The notes: a model not told the origin generated them from the sequence alone. Shown: positions 45,399-57,535, counted from the first letter of the stretch. The stretch: DNA of 64,000 nucleotides from Oryza sativa Japonica Group (GCF_034140825.1 NC_089037.1:36175001-36239000), one strand, 5' to 3'. Numbers and translations are program-made.

Positions 45399-46679
45399 GG
45401 CAAATTTTGCTACAAGACATCGCGACTTGTGGTTTTAGCTGTAGGACACCGCACAAATTTACTTTTGGGGGAAAAAAATACTATCTAAACGTGGTTATTT
45501 GCCAGAGTCAATAGAGTATTCGTCCATTAAAATAGTGTATTCGTGTTGACGAGTCAATAGAGGGCTCAAAATTTTACACGAAGTGACCAAATTGCCCCTC
45601 CTTTCTTTTCCTCTTCCTCTCTTCTTCCTTTAGCTCTTCCTCTATCTCCCACCACGGCGTCTCACAGGTGATGCGCCCACGGCTCAAGATGGCAAGCACG
45701 GGGGCGAGAGAGTCCCAACCGCCGGGGGCCGTGGTCGTCGGGCGAGACCTCTTGCTAGGTGCGCCGCGTCCAGATACCACGGCTAAGCTGCCGCCAACGG
45801 TGCCTGAGCACTCTAGCCAGTGGTGCCTGAGCACTCTACAACGGTTCGATGGGGGGCAGCAGCAGCTATGCTTGTGTGTGGCTTGCTACTGTACGATTTG
45901 GTGTTTGAGTGTTGCAATTTGGCTCAATGGAAAAAGGAAGAAATTGGAGACGAGAGATTTGACTCCGTGATGTTGGTTGCTTGTGGATTAGCACAAAGAG
46001 GGGGAGAACTCCGAGCCGGCCCAAGCCACGCCGCCGCTACTTCATGCCGTCGCCTCGAGCTGCGACATCGTCACTGCCACGTCATTCCCGTGCCGCTGCC
46101 GCCGCCGGTGAGCTCCGGCCGCTCCGAGGCCGAAGCCTTCTCTTTTCGCACTGCCGCTTCCCTCTCTCTCTTCCTCAACTTCGGCAGATGCCGCCCGTCG
46201 TCGAGCGCCGCCTTCCCATCGTTTCGGAGCTCGATGACGCGCCACGAGTCCGCCTCCATCTCCTCATGCAGGCGCCACCACTCACAGATACTGCCAAAGC
46301 GCTGTCTCCGCCGAATGCCGCCGTGCCAGAGTGCACCCACGACGCGGTGGAGCGCTGCCGTGACATTAGAAAGGGAAAATAAGGAGGAAGAGGAAGAATA
46401 TGACAAGTGGGGCAAGGGGTATTTTTGACATTTCACACTCTTTATCTCTCCTACTCAACTAGAAATTAATATTTTAATGCGCGCGGTGTCCAGCAGCAAA
46501 CAAATAACCACGTTTAGATAGTGTTTCCCCCCAAAAGTGAGTTTGTGTAGTGTTAGATAGTGTTTCCCCCCAAAAATGAGTTTGTGCAGTGTTAGATAGT
46601 GTTTCCCCCCAAAAATGAGTTTGTGCAGTGTTTTACAACTAAAACCACAAAGTCGTGATGTCATGTAGTAAAATTTGCC
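45399..46679. mobile_element. Non-autonomous MULE-like element with expanded right TIR
   Basis: Starts GGCAAATTTTGCTACAAGAC and ends in the complement GTAAAATTTGCC. The arms (about 45399-45503 and 46490-46679) share the GTGGTTTTAG, ACACCGCACAAA and TATCTAAACGTGGTTATTTG blocks. The flanking 9-mers TTTGGCTTT and TTTTGCTTC agree at 7 of 9 sites, possibly a decayed duplication. The interior is GC-rich with CCGCCGC/Ser-rich frames, possibly captured host DNA. The right arm carries a 39-bp unit in three tandem copies. Confidence 0.7.
46514..46630. repeat. Three tandem 39-bp copies inside one MULE terminal repeat
   Basis: Unit starts TTAGATAGTGTTTCCCCCC and recurs at 46514, 46553 and 46592. The second and third copies are nearly identical. 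The opposite arm has one copy (about 45445-45490), so the expansion came after the two arms formed. Confidence 0.92.
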
Positions 46680-47526
46680 TTTTGCTTCTAAGCAGAGCGC
46701 AACTGTACGTGGACATACGTGGCACACTGTCACTTAATCTGGACGCTGTTACATGCATGTCCGAATACGGTGCACTGCATGCTGCCATTTCGCTCTTCGT
46801 TTTGACTTGGTCGCCCCTCTCGACTTACTAATTTCTACACACCTTGTTCCGTGGTTCGTTTACACAATACTAACCGATAATGTATAATCCAACTATGCAG
46901 TTTTTTCCATCATGTTTTTAGCGAGAATTATCTAGAGTGTTATAGCCGTTGGTCTAGCTTTATATATGTTGACGATTTCGCATATGATTGTATCTTTTTT
47001 CTGGTAAACAAAACTCAAGCTCTTGGTCTTAAAAAAAAGAAATATTACTTTACTTTTAATCTTCACTATTGATGCAACAAATTAGTTGGTAGAGAAAAAC
47101 TTAGTTTTAGTGTCTCCTTGTCCTCGCACACAACATGCGAGAGAAGTGTGATACATTTAAGACTAATCTCAAATAAAAGAAATAAAAGAAATGTGGTTGT
47201 GTAATTTTCAGTCACCTAAAACTACCCATAATTTTAAGTTGTGTTATGCATGGCTAGATTGCATCAATATTTGTGTGTGCTACTACAGTAACGGACATCT
47301 TCCCCTGACTCCAGATCTGATTGAGCCACATGCGTTATAATTTGTGCTTTTTCCTACCCCTTGCGTATTGTCAACAAGGCTTGCCCTACCGGCCTTCTCC
47401 CTTCCCCTCCTCTTGCTCCTCCTAAAGCCCAAGCGGCGGTAAAGTACCCCCACCCTGCTTGTTTTTTTTCCCGACGGCTTGTGCTATGAGACACCGCCAC
47501 CACTGCCACCCTCATCTTTCTAACTA

Positions 47527-47676
47527 CCTCCTCCGTTTCATATTATAAGATTTTCTAGTATTGTCCACATTCATATAAATGTTAATGAATCTAAACCCAT
47601 ATATATGTCTAGATTCGTTAACATATATATAAATATAGGTAATATTAAAAAGTTTTATAATATAAAACGGAGGAAG
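47527..47676. mobile_element. Stowaway MITE
   Basis: CTCCTCCGTTTCATATTATAAG and its complement CTTTTATAATATAAAACGGAGGAAG form the ends. TA on both sides. Inner arms with GTTAATGAATCTA/TAGATTCGTTAAC. Confidence 0.92.
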
Positions 47677-48339
47677 TACTCCAGATCGGAAGCACCCATT
47701 GTCGACCTCGTCCACCGTGGCTCCTCCAACCCCTCAAGCCACCTGCCCACGTCCACGGCCGATCGCATGTCCTCAGCGCTTCCCGTCATCCTTCCAAGTT
47801 CATGGAATCCCCCTGTTTCTTCTGCCTTCAACCCCCTAACCTCTAACTTAGTATCGCAGCCGCCATTGAGTCCTTTGCCATTAATTTCCCTCTCTCTTTT
47901 CTCCTATTTCCCTTGATTTAGAGGTTGGAGGTGAGCGAAATTTCTCACAATTTTAAGTTATCTAAAGCCTAGAGATCTCCAAAACAAAATAAGTACCAGT
48001 AGCGTATGTGGACTGTGGAGCATACGTATCGTGTGTAAACACTTCTGTTACAGCACAAATATGCGGTTAGCCCGCTCTTAATAAAATCGGTTGGTGTGAA
48101 CACTCACAGATACTCAAGAGGAACACAATACGGTAATACCCGGTGACATCAACCCAACTTCCCAAGCATATGCATCATGCTTACCTTGTTACTTATGCTG
48201 TGGAAGGAAGGTGACCTTGCTGTTCTCTTTCAGAGGAAAGGCAAAAAAATGATCAGTGAAGGAATGGTGATCGGCAAGTGAGGTCAACACATCCATGGGG
48301 CCTTTTAACGCAACGTGTACCCAGTAAAATTATAAAATA

Positions 48340-48600
48340 CTCCATCCCCTTTATATTATAAGTCGTTAACTTTTTTTCTAGTCAAATTTTATTAAGTTTA
48401 GCTAGATTTACATAAAAATTAGTAACATCTTAAAAATCAAATTAATTTCATTAAATCTAACATTGAATATATTTTCTAACATTAAATATACGGAATTGCT
48501 ATTCATCTGTTGATAGATTTTTTTGATAATATGTTTGTTTTGTGTAAAAAATATTAAAGAAGTTTAATTAGAAAAAAGTGATTATAATATGTAAGCTTTC
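48340..48600. mobile_element. Degenerate Stowaway-like MITE
   Basis: Left CTCCATCCCCTTTATATTATAAG; right GATTATAATATGTAAG. Outer right terminus lost or diverged. Boundaries approximate. Confidence 0.5.
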
Positions 48601-48975
48601 TGTTGTTCAAAAGGGCAAAATTTGGTGGCTTTCCTGACCAAAGCAGAGCACCAAGAGCCAGGAAGAAAAAGCACGAGATCCTGAAGAAGAAACCAGTCAA
48701 CCAACTCGTGCACATTACATTTCCATGCCAATGCTTCGGCTTTAGTGACGCAAGAGCTTACCATGCCGTCGACCTAGTCGCCGCCGCCGTGGAGCCCACA
48801 CACCTTATCAATTGGAGTATATATTACTGCCTTGATTAGCTCAGCTGTCAGCTCGACTCACATTTCATCACCGACAAGCAGAAGTGATCTGATCAGGAGC
48901 ACAAAAAAAATCATCTGACACTCGATCGAATTTTTACCTTTCTTTGATCAGCATTGTCATTCTCATCATCTCAGG

Positions 48976-49064
48976 GTAAGTGTTATGCCATTGCCAATGC
49001 CACTCTGAACATGTCCATTTGGGTTCTTGATCATTGATTCAATTTTTGTTGGCATGTATTTCAG
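48976..49064 (+). other. Leader intron of the STOP1-like gene
   Basis: CAGG/GTAAGTG donor near 48976 and TTTCAG/GGG acceptor at 49064, giving an 89-nt intron. The ATG lies 32 bases into the next exon. Confidence 0.6.
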
Positions 49065-49096
49065 GGGAAGGATCATATTCATCGTTGTTGTCGACG

Positions 49097-50254
49097 ATGA
49101 TGATGAGTAGTAGTGCCGATCATTTCAGCAACAATAATAATAATCAGGCGATGTACTTGGAGCAAGATGAAGATTTCTCCCAGATGATCATGGAGCTGTG
49201 TGATTTTGATGCGAGTAGCACGACGCAAGCTCGCCATGGCGGCGAAGCAGCAGCAGCAGCAGCTGGGAACGCGAGGGCGGTGCTGACGTACCTGACATTT
49301 CTGGAGCAGAAGATCGGCCACCTCCGCGGCATAATCTCGTCGACGCCGAACCCGCCGCCGCAGATCGTCGCCGCCGAGCTCAGCTGCATCGTCGTGCAGC
49401 TCGTCTCCATCTCCAAGAACCTCGCCGCGGCGCGCCGCGGCGGCGACGACGCGGACGCGGACGCCAAGCACGACGGCAGCAGCGACGCCGACGAGGGCGC
49501 CGATGGCGACGGCGAGCGCGCCCCGCCGCGGGGCTCCTACGAGGTGGTCCAGATCGAGAAGGAGGAGATCCTGGCGCCGCACGTCCACTTCTGCGGCGTG
49601 TGCGGCAAGGGCTTCAAGCGCGACGCCAACCTGCGGATGCACATGCGCGGACACGGCGAGGAGTACAAGTCGGCGGCCGCGCTGGCCAAGCCCGGCGGTT
49701 CGCCGTCGCGTTCGCCGGCGGCGGCGGACGCGGCGGCGAGGAGGCGCTTCTACTCCTGCCCGTACGTGGGGTGCAAGAGGAACAGGGAGCACAAGAGCTT
49801 CCAGCCGCTCAAGACGCCCACCTGCGTCAAGAACCATTACCGGCGGAGCCACTGCGACAAGAGCTTCACCTGCCGCCGCTGCAACGTCAAGAGGTTCTCC
49901 GTCGTCGCCGACCTCCGCACCCACGAGAAGCACTGCGGCCGCGACCGCTGGGTCTGCTCCTGCGGCACCTCCTTCTCCCGCAAGGACAAGCTCTTCGCCC
50001 ACGTCGCCATCTTCGACGGCCACTCGCCGGCGCTGCCGCCCGAGGACTACGACGACGACGCCGCCTCCGGTCAGCTGCCGCACGCCGCCGGCGAGGCAGT
50101 GGGCAGAACGGTGGACACGAACCGCTTCTTCTCCGATGGATTGATGATCAAAGGCAGCATGGAGGATGAGCGAGGAAGCCTCTCGCCGATGGGGCTCGAT
50201 TACTGTGAATTCGATGGAATTGATCTCTTTGCAGCAGCAGCATTCGATTTTTGA
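49097..50254 (+). CDS. STOP1-like C2H2 zinc-finger transcription factor
   Basis: 385 aa in one coding exon. An N-terminal region (1-60) with Asn, Ser and Ala runs is followed by the conserved helix [16 protein letters not shown] (about 65-80). An acidic linker leads to four zinc fingers: [21 protein letters not shown] (Cys166/Cys169), CPYVGCKRN...[29 protein letters not shown] and [20 protein letters not shown]. This finger order is the STOP1/ART1 signature; family members regulate genes for proton and aluminium tolerance. The first ATG after the leader intron was chosen; three consecutive ATGs occur. The C-terminus is acidic. The rice locus number is not certain from sequence. Confidence 0.9.
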   Translation: MMMSSSADHFSNNNNNQAMYLEQDEDFSQMIMELCDFDASSTTQARHGGEAAAAAAGNARAVLTYLTFLEQKIGHLRGIISSTPNPPPQIVAAELSCIVVQLVSISKNLAAARRGGDDADADAKHDGSSDADEGADGDGERAPPRGSYEVVQIEKEEILAPHVHFCGVCGKGFKRDANLRMHMRGHGEEYKSAAALAKPGGSPSRSPAAADAAARRRFYSCPYVGCKRNREHKSFQPLKTPTCVKNHYRRSHCDKSFTCRRCNVKRFSVVADLRTHEKHCGRDRWVCSCGTSFSRKDKLFAHVAIFDGHSPALPPEDYDDDAASGQLPHAAGEAVGRTVDTNRFFSDGLMIKGSMEDERGSLSPMGLDYCEFDGIDLFAAAAFDF

Positions 50255-50948
50255 GAACAGAGGATGGTTTCAAACTTTGAACTGTCTCTCAAACCTGATG
50301 AATAATGTCAAAGCTTAAGCTTAATCAATTGACACTAGCATGTACAACACTTAGGAAACATGTTAGAAACATTTTTTTTCTCTCTAAAAAGGGGAAATCA
50401 GAAGAGGGCATTAGACTGGACATACCTTAATCCTGCACATGTTGAAACAACCCAAGAGATTGGGGAATCTGAGACCCCTTCCATCTGCAGATACTGACAT
50501 ATCATATTGCATTTCATTACTCAGAACCGTGAAACACTTGTTCATCATACATATATCAGGTAATCAGATGCAAATGAGAAACTGATTTTTTTTAATACAC
50601 AAATATGAGATACTGATTATATATCAAGCACAATGACAAGAATGGCAGAACAGCACAATTCAAGTACTCTCATTGCCTCAACAGACCAAAAGAAAAGAAC
50701 AATTAAACGTTGAAGCACTCACAGAAATTCAGGTATCTGATATATTTGTTTTTACATCCCTGATACAGATAGTATGGAAAAGGTGCTGTTCAAGATGTAA
50801 ACAAAACTAACATGCTGAGGCTAATCCATCTACTATAAATGTGTTTTGTTTATGTTAAGAGAGGTTTTGAGTAACCGATATAGAAATAGACAAATAGCTG
50901 GGAACCTATAATTCAACTGTAAGTTCTGCACATTAACGTAGAGCAGAA
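50255..50948. other. Convergent spacer between STOP1-like and mTERF genes
   Basis: 3' flanks of two convergent genes. AT-rich, nothing else recognised. Confidence 0.5.
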
Positions 50949-51533
50949 CTAGAACCTAACCCAGCAACGGGTGCACTGCGCCATGCAGTCCCCTCGGCAG
51001 TCCACATTGTACCCCAAAACTTTTGGATTCCTTAAAAGAAGACTCCGGAGTGTTTTTCCATTTATTCCCCAGTCACTGTCCAGCTTGCCTACATTCAGTT
51101 TCACCTCGCTGTCAAGATCACATCCAAGTACTTCTGGGAATTTCTTCAGCAATTTGCGAAGGTCATCATCGGAGAGCCCAAGAGTTCTAATGTAGTTCAG
51201 TACTCCACTAACCACCTCAGCATTTGGAACCTCCTTCTTTCTCTCTTCACTCCAGTATGGTGAATGAATCCATCCAAATGCCTTCTTCAGCATTTTGTCG
51301 GCGTCTTCAATGGAGTAATCCAGTGATGTTAGTATCTGTTTGGCTTCTTCCCATGTTTTGTTGTCACCAGCATCGACAACGGTAGCTTGAGCTTGATCAG
51401 CGGAGAATGTCCTCCATTTTCTCTGAGTCCTACTATTTTGAGTTTTTCCAAATTCAATGTTTGGCTGGATAGTTAATCTTCCTCCATATTTCTTCTTGGA
51501 AAATCTCGCATTTGGTGAACTAAAGAGATCACA
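50949..51533 (-). CDS. mTERF-family organelle protein, C-terminal exon (5' exon unresolved)
   Basis: One long minus-strand exon of 194 codons plus stop, starting after a good acceptor (GTGTAG at 51539-51534). It reads CDLFSSPN..., then WEEAKQILTSLDYSIEDADK, KEVPNAEVVSGVLNYIRTLG, LLKKFPEVLGCDLD and LLLRNPKVLGYNVDCRG, ending CTRCWVRF. The leucine/proline-patterned helical repeats (xxFPxVLG, xxNPxVLG) are mTERF motifs. mTERF proteins bind organellar nucleic acid and affect transcription or splicing. The upstream exon(s) with the targeting peptide are not settled. A candidate with acceptor CCTGGCAG near 51875 and ATG at 51852, and another ATG at 52367 in a different frame context, were considered. 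No disabling change is visible. Confidence 0.8.
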   Translation of the reverse strand, partial: CDLFSSPNARFSKKKYGGRLTIQPNIEFGKTQNSRTQRKWRTFSADQAQATVVDAGDNKTWEEAKQILTSLDYSIEDADKMLKKAFGWIHSPYWSEERKKEVPNAEVVSGVLNYIRTLGLSDDDLRKLLKKFPEVLGCDLDSEVKLNVGKLDSDWGINGKTLRSLLLRNPKVLGYNVDCRGDCMAQCTRCWVRF

Positions 51534-52541
51534 CTACACAAAACATGAATCACTCAAAATTCATCAAAATACATTAAATCAATCTGAAGCAAGCTGGAAC
51601 TGAATGTGATATAGTGAACCAGTTTTTTCAAGGAAAAAAAAGATAGACATATAGAAATAGAGAACTCCTAATGGAGATATCAAGCTTGTTACAAACTAGA
51701 GGTAACATAATAAAAGTATAAAACACCGCATAACTTATTACATAACTCCAAGTGCAGAAACACAGTACATGGCCCTTCACTGAAAACATAGATTTTTGAA
51801 CAAATGGAGAATTGGTAAATGATGTTTGAGAAAAGCATCTAGTATTGAACATCAAATCAATGAGAATGCTGCCAGGGACCTAACCAAAATAAATACTTAA
51901 ATGCAGTCTGAATTTGCTGAACGTGTCGAGGTGTAAAGGTATATCTAAGTATCTAACCACTGGATGACTGAAGAACCCCACGCACATCTGTTTCATTAAA
52001 CGCATTTGAGAGGCCATTTCATCAAATTCATATGGTGTCATAGTATATGATACATAAGTAGTCAGCTGGCACAATATTTTTTTTTCACTGAACAAGACAT
52101 TTAATCCTTATGTGGGGCGCACGTTCATATAAAGAGTGCCAATAAATATAGTCCGACACTGAAAGGCGCACATGCTCAATATTAACAGTGCAAAACTATA
52201 TAATTTGTCGATTCAGCATGGCAGGAAATGAAGGTGAGAATCTCTGGAAAAACACAACATGAATGGCCATCACCGGACAAAGTGGAGCATCTTACGCTTG
52301 GAGAGAGGCTGATCGCAGCAGTTTCAGTAGCAGTTAAGAAAGGCAATGATGGGGATTTCGCCAACATCCTGCATATCAATCAAATGGCTAAAACAGTTAA
52401 TGGCATGGAGGAAAGGCAGACACTTATATACAGGTGACAGAAGGGGGAATTTGATGGTCTTGGTGCTCAGAAATTTCCTAAGGAGATAAATGGGGCCGCA
52501 AATTCTGAGTCAGATTTCAATCTAGATGAACTCTCGCACAA

Positions 52542-52557
52542 CCCCCCCCCCCCCCCC
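52542..52557. repeat. Poly-C tract
   Basis: Uninterrupted C run; length may be unreliable. Confidence 0.9.
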
Positions 52558-52804
52558 AGGTTATATACCCTCCATTACTTCATTGGCTTCCGATCAAAAG
52601 AGCTCTCTGTAGTCTGTAGCACGCGACTGAATTCCTTTCCCTTTGACACCAGAGCACAAGCAATTACTCACACAATTTCATCCATCCAGAGAGGTAGGGA
52701 CTATATGGTCTATGAATGAAGAAGCAAGTAACGAGCATAGCAGCCGATTGAAATCACAAGTACTAGACACTAGTAGTAAAAAACAACAGATAAATTCGAG
52801 GACG

Positions 52805-52838
52805 AGAGAGAGAGAGAGAGAGAGAGCACGCACGCACG
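52805..52838. repeat. (GA)n and (CGCA)n microsatellites
   Basis: About eleven GA units followed at once by CACG/CGCA repeats, in a GC-richer stretch that may be the mTERF 5' leader. Confidence 0.85.
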
Positions 52839-53244
52839 CACAGGAGGGAGGAACCGCGCGCGAATCTGGCCGCCTCCTGATTCCTGAAGGCTTTGCTCTT
52901 GCTCCGCTAGCCGGTTGCTAGCTCCTCGAGGAGAAGACGAGTTGTGTCTGTGTGGCTGAATGAATCTGCTCCCTCCCCGCCACAGGAGCGCGTCTCTGCC
53001 GGTGGGAGAGGGGAGAGAGAGAGAGACAAGATGGGAGGCGAGCCGTAGCCTAGCCCTTCACACTACTGGGGAGCTGGAGTACTTGGCATCAGCAAGAGCC
53101 ACGCCACGACTACGAACAATTTTTTTTCCCCCGGAATGTGACGAGCTATAGAATTTCGACAGATTTTAGAATGTATACACTATTATTTGATGAGGAGAAT
53201 TTTCTAAATACGTGTATTTGAAAAAAAGGAAAATAAAAGAAAAA

Positions 53245-53474
53245 AGTGTATTTGCCGTTTGGAAACTTAATTTCTGAGTTTTCGTGTCTAACGTCCGTCT
53301 TATTTTAAAAAATTATGAAAAAATTTAAAGAGATAAGTCATGCACAAAATATTATTTATGGTTTATCATCTAACAGTAATGAAAATACTAATCACAAAAA
53401 AATTTCATATAAGACGGACGGTCAAACGCTAGACACAAAAACCTAAAAATTGAGTTTTTTTGGGACGGAGGGAG
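53245..53474. mobile_element. Left-truncated Stowaway-like MITE
   Basis: The right end GGGACGGAGGGAG plus TA is typical. Inner arms TGTCTAACGTCCGTCTTAT and ATAAGACGGACGGTCAAACG pair. The left CTCCCTCC terminus is missing or strongly diverged. Confidence 0.75.
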
Positions 53475-53905
53475 TAGTGTATGTTTCTTTCCACTCCTCA
53501 GAAAAGGAAGAAAAAATAAAGAGAAAAGAAAAGAAAACTTTCTCTGGCAGAGGCCATAGGCCCATCCATAGTTGTTGGAGCAGCAATGCCATTGGGGCTC
53601 ATCAAGGATGAACAAGTGCTCACTGTTGTTGCTATTTGCTAATCTCGTGTGAGTATATATATCAAACTAAAGAAAAAGCAATCGGTCTCATTAAATCCAC
53701 CATGTGAATATCACCAAACAAGGCATAGCATAGCGAAATAGAATACACAGGGGGAGAGAAACTACTGCCGCCATCATTCGTACCATCAATCATCATCGAC
53801 TTTAGCTAGCAATCTCTTCCAGCACAAATGAAATATCTCTTGTCTCAGAACGTCAGCCAGGGACGCAAGTACTCCATCTGCCATCACGTAATGTGCAGCA
53901 GCAAT

Positions 53906-56402
53906 TCAGTGGCCTCCGTGGCGGTAGAGCAGCAGAGAACGGTAGACAGCAGCAAGGTGGAGGAACACGATCAGCAGCACGAGGAAGTCATCGAAGAATC
54001 CAAACAGCCCCAGCACGTCTATAATATATTCAAAACATTAACATTTAACAATCGTATGCCCAGTGGTACTGGAATTCAGATCGCGGAGAAGAATATCGAA
54101 CTTACTTTCAGGAAGAATGTCGATGGGGCTCAGGACATAAATTGCACTCAGGGCTACCTGCAAATTTTAATCAGTGAGAAACAATGTTTACTTCCACAAA
54201 CATATAGTAGCTTTACAGATAACAAAAGGCACTTTAATGGCATAAAACCTTACCATCATGACCATCCTCGCCCTGAAGACAAGTGGGAGGGTCCTCTGGG
54301 GATCCAGTAGTTCCCTGAACAGTCTTCTGATGAAAAAGGGTAGGTCTTGCAACCTCTGAAAAAAGATCGTGAAAACATCAAGTAATTAGCTACCAAAGCT
54401 ACTGCAGTTAGTCAACTAGATATGCTCATATTTGTTATATCTAAGATAGTTAAATATGACAACATGTTACACCTTAGTCACATTCCTCGTACAACAACTA
54501 TGACAACTCTAGTCAATATGTACAAATAGAGTAATGATGAATAAGGGTATGTCACACTATTATCTATAATCTTTCCAACATAACAGAGTAACCGTGTTCA
54601 TGTTTCCATTTTACCCTGATTAATGTTGAAGTACTGCCTTTCAGAGCAAGAGTAGAAGCTACTATTAGCGTTGGTTTGATTATGTAAAAATGGATGTTAC
54701 TCTGTATAGGGATACACAATCACAAAGAAATAGAAAGCTAAAGATACTGAACCAACAGAAAGGCATAAAATGCTAGGTGTTATGAAACCTGACCTAATAG
54801 AGATTATCTAGCAACAATATTAAATGCATGCTACCATTTTTTAGAACTCAACGGTGCAGAGGCCCATTTGCATGCCAGTATCTGAAATGTGCATGCATTG
54901 TAGGAGTTAGAAGACAGATGATTTCTCAATCATAACCTGTGCAGGAATCAAAACTACACTATGAATCCTATAAAAGAATTTGGGGAGCATGCAAGCAAGG
55001 AACAATGAGCTAATTATGAGAAAATGAAACATATCCCCTTGGAGAACATTTATTGATGTGTGTGTGTGTGTGTGTTTGCAAATACAACATTTATTGATGT
55101 TGATTAGTCCTATGTACATTCAAATTTCCAAATCTGAAGACAAAATAAGTAAGCTTTCGTGAACAATGTATAAACCTGAGTCAGGTTGCGGGGTGTTCCA
55201 CCAAATATGCGGTTGTAATGCTGAACCTCTCCTAGAACATGCTGAATTTGCGGATCATCATCATTATCTATTGATACATTTGCTGGTACCAGAAGATTAA
55301 TAAGGCGACGGCAAATGGGACACTTGCAAGGCTGTACAGAAGGTCCATGATTCCAAACACGGATAATGCACTCTCCTGCAACAAAATTAGCATAGTTACT
55401 ACTAATACTTTCAGTAATACTAGAGAAGTAGTGAAGGAAGTATAGTTGGGTAGGAAATACATGCTCAAAAAGCATATGCGCTACCAGGTCTTATGGCCAA
55501 ACTGAAATAAAAAGAATAACTGATGCAGTGGGTAGCTCTGTTGTAAAAGACAAAGTGGTAGTATAATATATCATATCATACTGATTTCATAGTGTTGAGC
55601 CTGATTCATGCATCATAGAAGATATTGCTCTTTTGGAGTGAATAAAATTAATGCTACCATTTCATAACATGACAAGTAATACCATTGAACTAAGGGGGTA
55701 AGAGCCATTTGGTTATCCCAAATAATCCTAATGTATAAACCTAATTCAGTCCTATAAATATGAATGCGCACAAGCACTGAGATGGTGTTTGATTGGCTTT
55801 AGGGATGAAGTTGACTTTTCCACATAGTTGCTCGATGAGCAATTGTGGTGTTCATTGGTATTCAAGTGTATGGCACAATCTTAGATCTGACCTGGTTTTC
55901 CATCAGTTCATGTAGAATGTATTACACACTACTCCCAGTCTTCCAGCTACATGAGTTCCAAAATTTCAACCAACCTACCAAAAAACCACCATAAACCCTC
56001 ATTTGGCATCGACACACACATACACAAATTATCCTAAACCGGCAAATTAGAGCCTTCTCATCATGCAGCCAACTCAAAAACCGCGTAATCTACAACATCC
56101 TTGTCAATTCTAGCCAATACAAACCATTTCTATATCCAGCGGAAGCCAAAAAAAAACGACCGGAATCAAATGAAAACCTACAGTTTCGCATAATCTCCCA
56201 ACCTAATCGGTGGAAACAGGTGGATCGAGGTTCCAGGAAGCGCGCGGGGGGGGGGGGGGGGGGGTAAGGGCGAGGGAAGATTGGGAGACGAACCGCAGAA
56301 CCAATGGGAGCAGTTGGCCTGGCAGGGGATCCGGAAGCGGTCGTGGCAGACCGAGCAGACGTCGTCCTCCGGCGGCACAGCCGACGCCGACGAGGAGCTC
56401 AT
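53906..56402 (-). CDS. RNF170-like membrane RING E3 ubiquitin ligase
   Basis: Five exons on the minus strand: 56402-56294, 55375-55176, 54355-54254, 54157-54106, 54018-53906. All are GT-AG and phase-consistent, giving 191 aa. A C3HC4 RING spans about 16-58: Cys16/Cys19, Cys31/His33, Cys36/Cys39, Cys55/Cys58. A linker follows (IQHVLGEVQHYNRIFGG). The C-terminal DUF1232-type membrane region is RMVMMVALSAIYVLSPIDIL then LFGFFDDFLVLLIVFLHLAA, predicting two helices. The order RING plus DUF1232 matches animal RNF170, an ER ligase. Here it probably acts in ER protein degradation. The first ATG after the likely leader was chosen. Intron 1 holds a G-run at 56246-56264. Confidence 0.92.
56246..56264. 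repeat. Poly-G tract in RNF170-like intron 1
   Basis: G run about 30 bases inside the donor site of intron 1. Length may be unreliable. Confidence 0.9.
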
Positions 56403-57535
56403 CCCCTTCCCTCCGTCGAGCGGACGCGGTGTCCGCGGTTTTTTTCCGAGTCGTCGGCAAGAGGAGAGAAATTTGGGAGGGCAGCTGGTTGAGTTGCTTT
56501 CTTCAGCCACGGCCACGATCCGATTTGACACCCCCGCCACCAAGGAAGCTAGTAGGAGTTTATACTCTGGTTTTATTTCTGTGTTTTTCTTTTCTTTTTC
56601 ATTTTTTTGTCATTTTAACAGCAGGTAAAATTCTGGTTTTTTTTCTGTGTTTTTTTAGTTTTTGTCATTTTAACAGCAGGTAAAAGTTCTTGCTTATTTT
56701 CTGTTTTTTTTTTCATTTTTTTTGTCATTTTAACAGCAGGTAAAATGGTGGTGTGATGTTATCATCGGAAAATGGTGGTGTGATGTTATCATCGGAAACA
56801 TTAGCCGCTAGGACCCACATGGCTCAGACTGGTTTTGCAATTATGCCTAGGAAAGTTCGATGAACCGGACTTCTAAGCATAATTACCTATAGCCCCATTT
56901 CGCTCGAATTGATAGATTATATGATTTCCATGATAGCTATATGAGGGTACAGACAAATGGATTACCTAACACAAAGTAAAAAAAATGATTTAGAAAGATA
57001 TTCTAAGAAAAAAAAATTTACACGAAACAAACTTAATAAAGCATACAAACGAAAATCTAAAATCTAGAAACCCACACAAAAAAAAAACAGCTGAACAATC
57101 GTTCTTTAAAATTCAGTAACCCCACCCAAATATTTATAGAACTTTCACACGAGTTGATTGATATAGTACCCGTAGAAATCGAGAAAAAGAATATCTACGT
57201 GCAAAGGAGGTGCTAGACTGCAACCTGCACAGATTGACTGATCTTCGTCAACAGTCAACACTTCAATATCATCTTGCCTTGCACAGATCTGAACTTTGTG
57301 GGTCAAAACAGAAGCGAGTTACTGGAGTGCAAGAGGAGTACATTCAAGGTAATCCTAGATCACCAGGAGATCCAATTTATTTCTTTCTAGCTACATTTCT
57401 TCTCTGCAACGTGTGCCTGTGATGCATTACTACTCTGGATGAGAACACTGGAGACAAAGTACACTATACTAATTTAGAATAACACATCGACACTGCAGTA
57501 ACAACTAACAAATTTAAAGTTTCCGGATCTACTGT
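56403..57535. other. Spacer between RNF170-like gene and COQ6
   Basis: Contains the RING gene's leader region, the tandem repeats listed next, and the 3' flank of COQ6. No separate gene seen. Confidence 0.5.
56575..56798. repeat. Tandem repeats: three AACAGCAGGTAAAA blocks then two 27-bp units
   Basis: A T-rich block ending GTCATTTTAACAGCAGGTAAAA occurs three times (ending at about 56630, 56684 and 56743). Two direct 27-bp copies of AAATGGTGGTGTGATGTTATCATCGG follow. The sequence AACAGCAG/GTAAAA joins a splice-acceptor-like and a donor-like site on the plus strand. No gene is known to use it. Confidence 0.85.

Larger units (their letters stand above)
46680..48975. other. Spacer upstream of the STOP1-like gene
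   Basis: No gene recognised. Contains two Stowaway-like MITEs listed separately. A CT-rich block at 47330-47470 has no clear reading frame. The last few hundred bases include the STOP1-like promoter and leader. Confidence 0.55.
51534..53905. other. Region upstream of mTERF exon and downstream of RING gene
   Basis: Probably contains mTERF intron(s), 5' exon and promoter. It has a C-run at 52542-52557, a GA microsatellite at 52805-52826 followed by CGCA repeats, and a truncated Stowaway element at 53245-53474. No confident additional gene. Confidence 0.5.

Noticed and set aside
45820-46428. 202-codon frame in the non-autonomous MULE
   Set aside because: Low-complexity composition and no conserved motif; more likely captured or random GC-rich DNA.
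49079-50083. 334-codon minus-strand frame opposite the STOP1-like gene
   Set aside because: Antisense shadow of the zinc-finger exon; no motif.
51880-52095. 71-codon minus-strand frame as a possible mTERF targeting exon
   Set aside because: No suitable donor in the required phase and no typical targeting composition.
52182-52379. Minus-strand frame starting near 52367 as the mTERF first exon
   Set aside because: Composition is transit-like, but no strong phase-0 donor joins it to the exon at 51533. Left unresolved.
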